Of a stretch of DNA of 64,000 bases, positions 59,145-64,000 are shown piece after piece. The DNA is taken from positions 7,600,079 to 7,664,078 of the forward strand of contig OZ038321.1 of the NCBI GenBank assembly GCA_964035795.1, written 5' to 3'. Made by a program: the position numbers and the translations under genes. Every line of letters begins with the position of its first letter. The first letter of the stretch is position 1. A model generated the notes under the pieces. That model saw only the letters and a program-made list of their open reading frames with translations. It was not told the origin of the DNA and did not search any database. The DNA comes from Pterobdella sp. o SKG-2022 (Eukaryota > Annelida > Clitellata > Hirudinida > Piscicolidae).

Positions 59145-62100
59145 TAAAGTGGTCTTGAAGACTTAATCAGTTTCATGCCATATAATAATATTCGTTATTT
59201 GTTTGTTTGGCTCGAAGAATTAAAATGTTATTTTTGCCAAAACACACAGCCTATATTTAAATGTTGACAATATCTGCATGGAAGTCAGTAACGTCCTTAT
59301 ATTTGTACTTTCACTTGATAATGTATGTTCATCTTACAAAAGGCTTCGTGGAATAAAATAAACTCATAAAAGCGTTTCATTTGAGTGAATCTATTAAGAA
59401 CAGATCAATATTATTTAATTCACACAGAAATTATGACAAATAGACTTTTTCGTATCAAACTGATGATTAATTCTAAAAAATTTAATAATTTTACATCATT
59501 CAAATATATAGAAATATACAGTAAAATATCTTAATAAAAACATGAACATTGTTATGACTATATTACCCCAACGTCCTCAAAGAGCATTTAACAAAGACAA
59601 AGAACACTTTTTTTAATCGCAAAAATAGCTTTCTAGTAACTGTCGAGCTATGAAAATAGCATCGATGGTACCTCTACTTGGCATGAATCTGAACTATGTT
59701 GATGCTTACCTGTCCTCTGATTTCTTCCTTAACAACCTTTATGAAGACCTTCACTAAAATGCCCACACCAGCAACCCCAGTACTACTCCCAGACCTTCTA
59801 TGTCCTTCCCTATGACCAACATTGCTGAAGAACCCCTCTATCTTACCTCTTGTACACAGCACATCAATCTTACGTTTAGTCAGCACCTCAACAACCTACC
59901 CAAAACGACCACGCATACTGCCAACGTTCCAACTACACAACCTGAACTTAGTTCCTGATAGTGGGATGACGATCGAGTGATGCTCAAGATTGACACAGTG
60001 GGAGTCCACGCTAAGCACTCAAAAGAAGTCGATCTTCTGTACAGACTAAAAGGATTGAAGCAGGTTTGGACCAGATTTTTTCAATTTGTATTTCATCCAG
60101 TGAGAAAATGTTTGTATTGGTTTTGTTTTGTTATTTGTTATTAATATTTTTGAAATAAATGATACCATTTAAATGCCTTCCTAGCGGGAGAAATAGCAAA
60201 TTAAAAAAATCTGGTCCAAATCTGCTTCAATCCTATTGGTCAGTGACAAACATTTCTTTTTCATAGAAAGCTTAAAGTGCTTGTAGATTGACACCACTAC
60301 ACTCGAGTGCGAGATTTTTGTCGTGGGCTCCACTCCCGTTGACGCAGTTGATCTTATTTCTATTTTGAGTCATCATGAGGGTTTGGAGCAAAGTTTTATA
60401 GCTATATGCCCTCACTAACGCCAACTATTTTTCAAAAAAAAACTGGGTATTTTTATCAAAACACTATCTCTAGGTGATTGTCAATCAAGACTGAAAAGCA
60501 CTCCACCCACTCGTGAGGTAAACTATTCTCTACTGGTTACCAATCCAGTATTTCAAAAATCTTGAAACACGAAATAAATTAGTCATCATCATTAGCGTCA
60601 TAATGAAAAAAACTTAGAAATTGACAATGTTCTTAACTATATTTTTACCAAAAAATGAAAGTTTGAATAAATAAATAAATTAGCATCATATACATTCTAA
60701 TAGAGTATAGTATAAAATAATATTTATGGAAGGCATTCAACAGTGTGTCTTCTATGTTACGTGGTAAAAGACACACATGAAATATTAAAGGACAAATTTA
60801 TAGGACATGTGTGAGGCCTGTTATGACATATGGCTCAGAAACCTGGGTAGTAACATCCGTTAAAGAGAGTATTCTGAGAAGAGCAGAAAAACAGATGCTT
60901 AGAATGATGTGTGGTGTGAAGCTAGCTGATGGTGTGAGTACAAAGGAGTTGGTGGTTAGATTGGGGTTGGATAATACGATTGTTGAAGTGGTGAGGCAAG
61001 AGAGTTTGAGATGGCTGGATCATGTAGTAAGAAAAAAGGATGATGACTGTGTCAAGCAGGCATGGAGGTTTGAGGTTGAAGGTAGTAGAGGAAGAGAAAG
61101 GCCAAGGTTAACCTGGAAAGAGATGAAGGAAAACCTTTTTTATGGGCTTGGATTAGTTCTTGAAGGTGGCTACAACAGGGTGAAATGGAGGGAGAGGGTT
61201 AGGGCATGGAAAAAAGTCAGTGACCCCTTAGAAAAGGGAAAAAGGCTGACTATAATAAAATGATGATGATGATGATATAATATAATATAATTTTTTATCA
61301 TATACTGGCATATATTTAATAATTTAAATAACTGACAGTATGAATTGAAACTAAAGAATAAAAAAGATAAAAGCACAAACAAACTTCCAAAATAATCACA
61401 ATGAATGTGTTAGCTAAGATATAATCTTGAGGTATATAACTGATAACATTGCCAAATAATTTAAAAAAGAATATGAAAGATGATAATAATGCTCAATAAT
61501 AAAGAATAGAGAAAGCATAACTAAGTAAAATAAAAATAATGAGCTAAAACAAAATATAATATATAATGATCTTTGGTAAAGTTCCAAACCAGGCATTATA
61601 CAACTTTTTTAATGAGATTATTCAGGATTAATAAAAGGTTTTTTATTTTAAAAATATATTATTGAGATTTATTCATTTACAGATATTCATTATTTCTCTT
61701 TTTTTTGGTTGAAATAAAGTTTCTACATCCTGTTTCTATATTATTTTATATTATAATTAACCAATAAATTCTCAACAGGATTGAAAGTTAACACTACCTT
61801 GGAGAGAAGGAATTCAACACATTTGATTTGGTTCTCAAAGATGGCTGATAAAAGTGCAGTCAATCCATTCTTATCAACAGTCTGAAAACATGAAAATTCA
61901 AAGCATTCATCCATCCAATCAATCTATTGAACACATTCATCCATTAAACCATTTTCATTGTCAATTTTCATTCATCTAAAAAAATAATACAACATGAAAA
62001 AACTACATGTAATGGATTTGAAAATTTATGGTTGAAAGAATTATTTATGATAAGCAAATAAATAATTTTAAATTTTTATAGAAATAATGTAAAAGATTAT

Positions 62101-62723
62101 TTTCTCAAATATTCATAAATGCAAGACACCAAATGATTTTCTTAATAAATCAGAACAATTACAAACATACATCTAAGCTGGCTCCTTCTGCCACTAGATA
62201 TTTTAGTATTTCGAGCTGACCATAGTCAGCAGCTATGGCCAGTGGGTAGCGACCATTTGATAACTCTTTGTCCACTAAGCTTTTGTCCTGAATGAAATCA
62301 TTATCAATTCCAAGTTTGGAAAAAATTTTAGAAAAAATTATAAAATAAATATATTTGAAGATTTTTCATAACAGCAAAGCAATTAATTTTTCAACAAAAA
62401 GGCAATATTTGAAAAACTGAAAGATTCTAATAATTTTTTCAAATTTGAATTAAATAGTTTAGTGAACATTATTAATTAAACAATTTAAATTTGAAGGCTT
62501 TATTATACCGTGAATTTTACACAAATTTGTTAACTTTGTAATCATTAATCTATTCAATTCTTCATTCAACTTTTTTCAAATTTTAAAAGAAATTTCATAA
62601 ACTTCGTGAATTAAAATATAATATCAAATTTAAATACCTAAAAGTACTTACCGAGTTTACGGAAGATTTTACTTTCTCTAAATCTCCATTTTTAATGGCC
62701 CACTCGTAACCTTCACTTGGCAT
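58832..62723 (-). CDS. MTPN: Myotrophin-like ankyrin-repeat protein
   Basis: Small cytoplasmic/nuclear ankyrin protein; in vertebrates myotrophin (V-1) binds actin capping protein CapZ and inhibits it. Exons in transcript order: 62723-62652, 62287-62171, 61881-61798, 58918-58832; all joins phase 0; 119 residues against 118 in vertebrates. It begins MPSEGYEWAIKNGDLEKVKS, matching the myotrophin start pattern 'W A(L/I)KNGDL(D/E)(E/K)VK'. Ankyrin repeats follow: NGRYPLAIAADYGQLEILKY, NGLTALLSAIFENQIKCVEF, then the C-terminal DGKSYLESAESDEIKRLL. The ATG has an in-frame TGA six bases upstream (62729-62727). The last intron (58919-61797, 2.9 kb) holds retroelement pieces and a long (AT)n tract. Complete and apparently intact. 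Confidence 0.93.
59061..59142. repeat. (AT)n microsatellite, about 82 bp
   Basis: Uninterrupted alternating AT in the last myotrophin intron, next to the LINE-tail repeat starting at 59146. Length in assemblies of such tracts is often unreliable. Confidence 0.95.
59146..59200 (+). mobile_element. LINE 3'-tail repeat, second copy
   Basis: AAAGTGGTCTTGAAGACTTA ... ATAATATTCGTTATTTGTT matches 48614-48677, where it follows a recognisable LINE C-terminus. Only the tail is present here, immediately after the (AT)n tract. Confidence 0.65.
59685..59950 (-). mobile_element. RTE-like LINE endonuclease-domain fragment
   Basis: On the - strand, LCSWNVGSMRGRFG followed after one stop by VVEVLTKRKIDVLC and GVAGVGILVKVF matches the N-terminal apurinic-endonuclease domain of RTE-like LINEs ('SWNVGSMxGRxxEVVExLxxRxxDVxCxQET', then 'GGVGILV'). 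The catalytic QET segment is replaced (TRGK). It lies in the last myotrophin intron, opposite in orientation to the fragment at 60811-61263. Confidence 0.65.
60040..60245. repeat. Foldback repeat with about 36-bp near-perfect arms
   Basis: Left core 60051-60087 (AGGATTGAAGCAGGTTTGGA then CCAGATTTTTT) and right core 60198-60233 are reverse complements with about two mismatches. Weaker symmetry extends inward to roughly 60110 and 60180, leaving a short AT-rich loop. It resembles a MITE-type element and sits between two retroelement fragments in the myotrophin intron. Confidence 0.75.
60790..61275 (+). mobile_element. RTE-like LINE C-terminal ORF with (TGA)n tail
   Basis: A clean 150-codon frame (60811-61263) reads VRPVMTYGSETWVVT, RAEKQMLRMMCGVKLADGVS, SLRWLDHVVRKKDD and GRERPRLTWKEMKENL: the region after the RT palm of RTE-like LINEs. 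The stop is followed by a short TGATGATGATGA tail, the trinucleotide ending typical of such elements. No RT active site is present, so this is a 5'-truncated copy. It is unusually undamaged over its length, suggesting a recent insertion. Confidence 0.8.
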
Positions 62724-62729
62724 AATTCA

Positions 62730-64000
62730 AAAATAAGATTTAAAGAATATTTTTGAAAAAAGAAATTATTTGTATATTGATTTATTGAGGAAATTACAGT
62801 CAGTTTGAATAAAAAAGTTTGGCCAATCAGAAAATACTTTGAGAAAAGTAAATTGTGAAGAAAAAAGAAAGTTCCTTTAAGAGAATGCTATTTTTCAAAA
62901 TGGTAATATACAGATTGAAAAAAAGTTTTCAATATATAATATCCTAATTAAATTTAGAGCAGAAAAAATGATATTTAATTTTCAATGATGAAAACTGAAA
63001 TAATTTTAAAACTTTTAATCACTTGAATGACAAACTAACAAGTATTATGAGTTTATTTTATTTAAAAAATATTTTATTCTCAAACAGAAAAAAAACGTAT
63101 TTTTTAATGTTTTCTGTCTTAAACCTCTCATGATTAATTACTATAACCTCAAAAGATGAAAATACAATTATTTCGAAAAGTTTTTTTTAATTTTTTCGGA
63201 AAAAAATTTTTTAGCTAAAAATTTTATTTGAACTAATTTAAGATACATTAGTATCTTGATACTAAGGTTTCTTACATTACATTTTAGAAAAAATAATCGA
63301 AGAACTATTGAAAATAATGATAAACACAATGTTTCTAAAATATTAATTATTTCGAAATTATTTATTATTATAATCTCAAAAGTGCAAGAAGATTGCTTCA
63401 AAGAAGCGGAAATTTGTGTCAAGATCATATGATGAGCATATAAAATGAGAATATATTCAAATTGCGTGAAAATAAAAAAATATTCATTCAACTTATTGTT
63501 GTCTTTACTTTTTGACTTCAATGAGTCTGCTCTTCTTGTTTCTTCTCTAGCATCTGCTTCACTGCACTTTTAAAGGTGATGGTTTCTTATTTTGTGTGCT
63601 AGGTATATCTTATTATTTAAACCACAATACTTATGAGTATTTTATAGTTCTTCAAAATAGTAGCACATGATCAACTACACCTTGATGTGAACCTAAAATT
63701 AGGTAATTTTTTTAGCTAAAATGTAAGACTGTTTCAAAAGTTGATACTTTTATTTTTAAAGTCCCTTTGCTGAGAAATGCATTGGTTTTTGCAAGCTGTT
63801 TTCAAACTTCGACTTCAACTCCCAAAAACAACCTTTTGTTTTCACTTTAATGCTCAAAAGTTATTTTCGTGCCAGTGGATTTTTGCGGGTTTGACAACTG
63901 TATATATAAAAAACTGGTAGTCTACTTAAAACACGAATTGAAATTTTTCTAGTTGTTTACGTAACTTGCTTTTTTCAAGTGAGTGTTTAGTTTTGTGCTG
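62730..64000. other. Myotrophin upstream flank, nothing else recognised
   Basis: AT-rich DNA beyond the myotrophin start. A 117-codon open frame on the - strand (63168-63521) is low-complexity and lacks domain features, so it is not called as a gene. Promoter elements could not be assigned. Confidence 0.45.

Noticed and set aside
63168..63521. 117-codon frame on - at the right end of the window
   Set aside because: Low-complexity, no domain, no coding-type composition; insufficient support.

Overview
This is a stretch of AT-rich, intron-rich animal nuclear DNA. It carries seven protein-coding genes with GT-AG introns, many decayed non-LTR retrotransposon fragments, a tRNA-derived SINE and several foldback repeats. 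An E75/NR1D-type nuclear receptor, an inward-rectifier K+ channel, CSRNP/Axud1, RCHY1/Pirh2 and myotrophin together point to a bilaterian invertebrate. I cannot name the phylum. Asn/Gln/Thr-rich low-complexity tracts inflate several proteins. Every exon chain given here was built by reading splice sites and checking that reading phase is kept across each junction.

Layout: (1) 1-3559, + strand: 3' part of an E75-like nuclear receptor, from the end of its DNA-binding domain through the whole ligand-binding domain to the stop. (2) 3560-10677: T-rich non-coding DNA (possibly a long 3' UTR), then LINE and SINE debris. (3) 10678-32011, - strand: an eight-exon Kir channel gene of about 21 kb. The five 3' exons are unmistakable Kir. 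Three further upstream exons join in perfect phase to give about 968 residues, with an N-terminal extension of roughly 340-375 residues. Its two long introns are full of retroelement debris. (4) 32012-38525: intergenic, with a foldback element, a CR1/L2-type LINE fragment and a perfect 44-bp palindrome. (5) 38526-45073, + strand: CSRNP, five exons, predicted 1,813 residues, hugely expanded by low-complexity sequence. (6) 46064-47384, + strand: a gene with two tandem DUF1330-like (dimeric alpha/beta-barrel) units whose first exon was not found. (7) 48909-52543, + strand: RCHY1/Pirh2 E3 ubiquitin ligase, eight exons including a 30-nt micro-exon. (8) 53188-56809, - strand: a long coiled-coil protein, 5' end not found, convergent with RCHY1. 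(9) 58832-62723, - strand: myotrophin, complete in four exons, with two oppositely oriented retroelement pieces in its last intron.

The genes do not form an operon or one pathway; they are independent loci. No bacterial-type system, CRISPR array or virus was seen. The most unusual items are the Kir channel with a giant N-terminus and an acidic insertion, the very large CSRNP, the tandem DUF1330-like gene, a SINE whose 3' tail matches a local LINE tail, and the foldback elements at 34980-35805 and 60040-60245.
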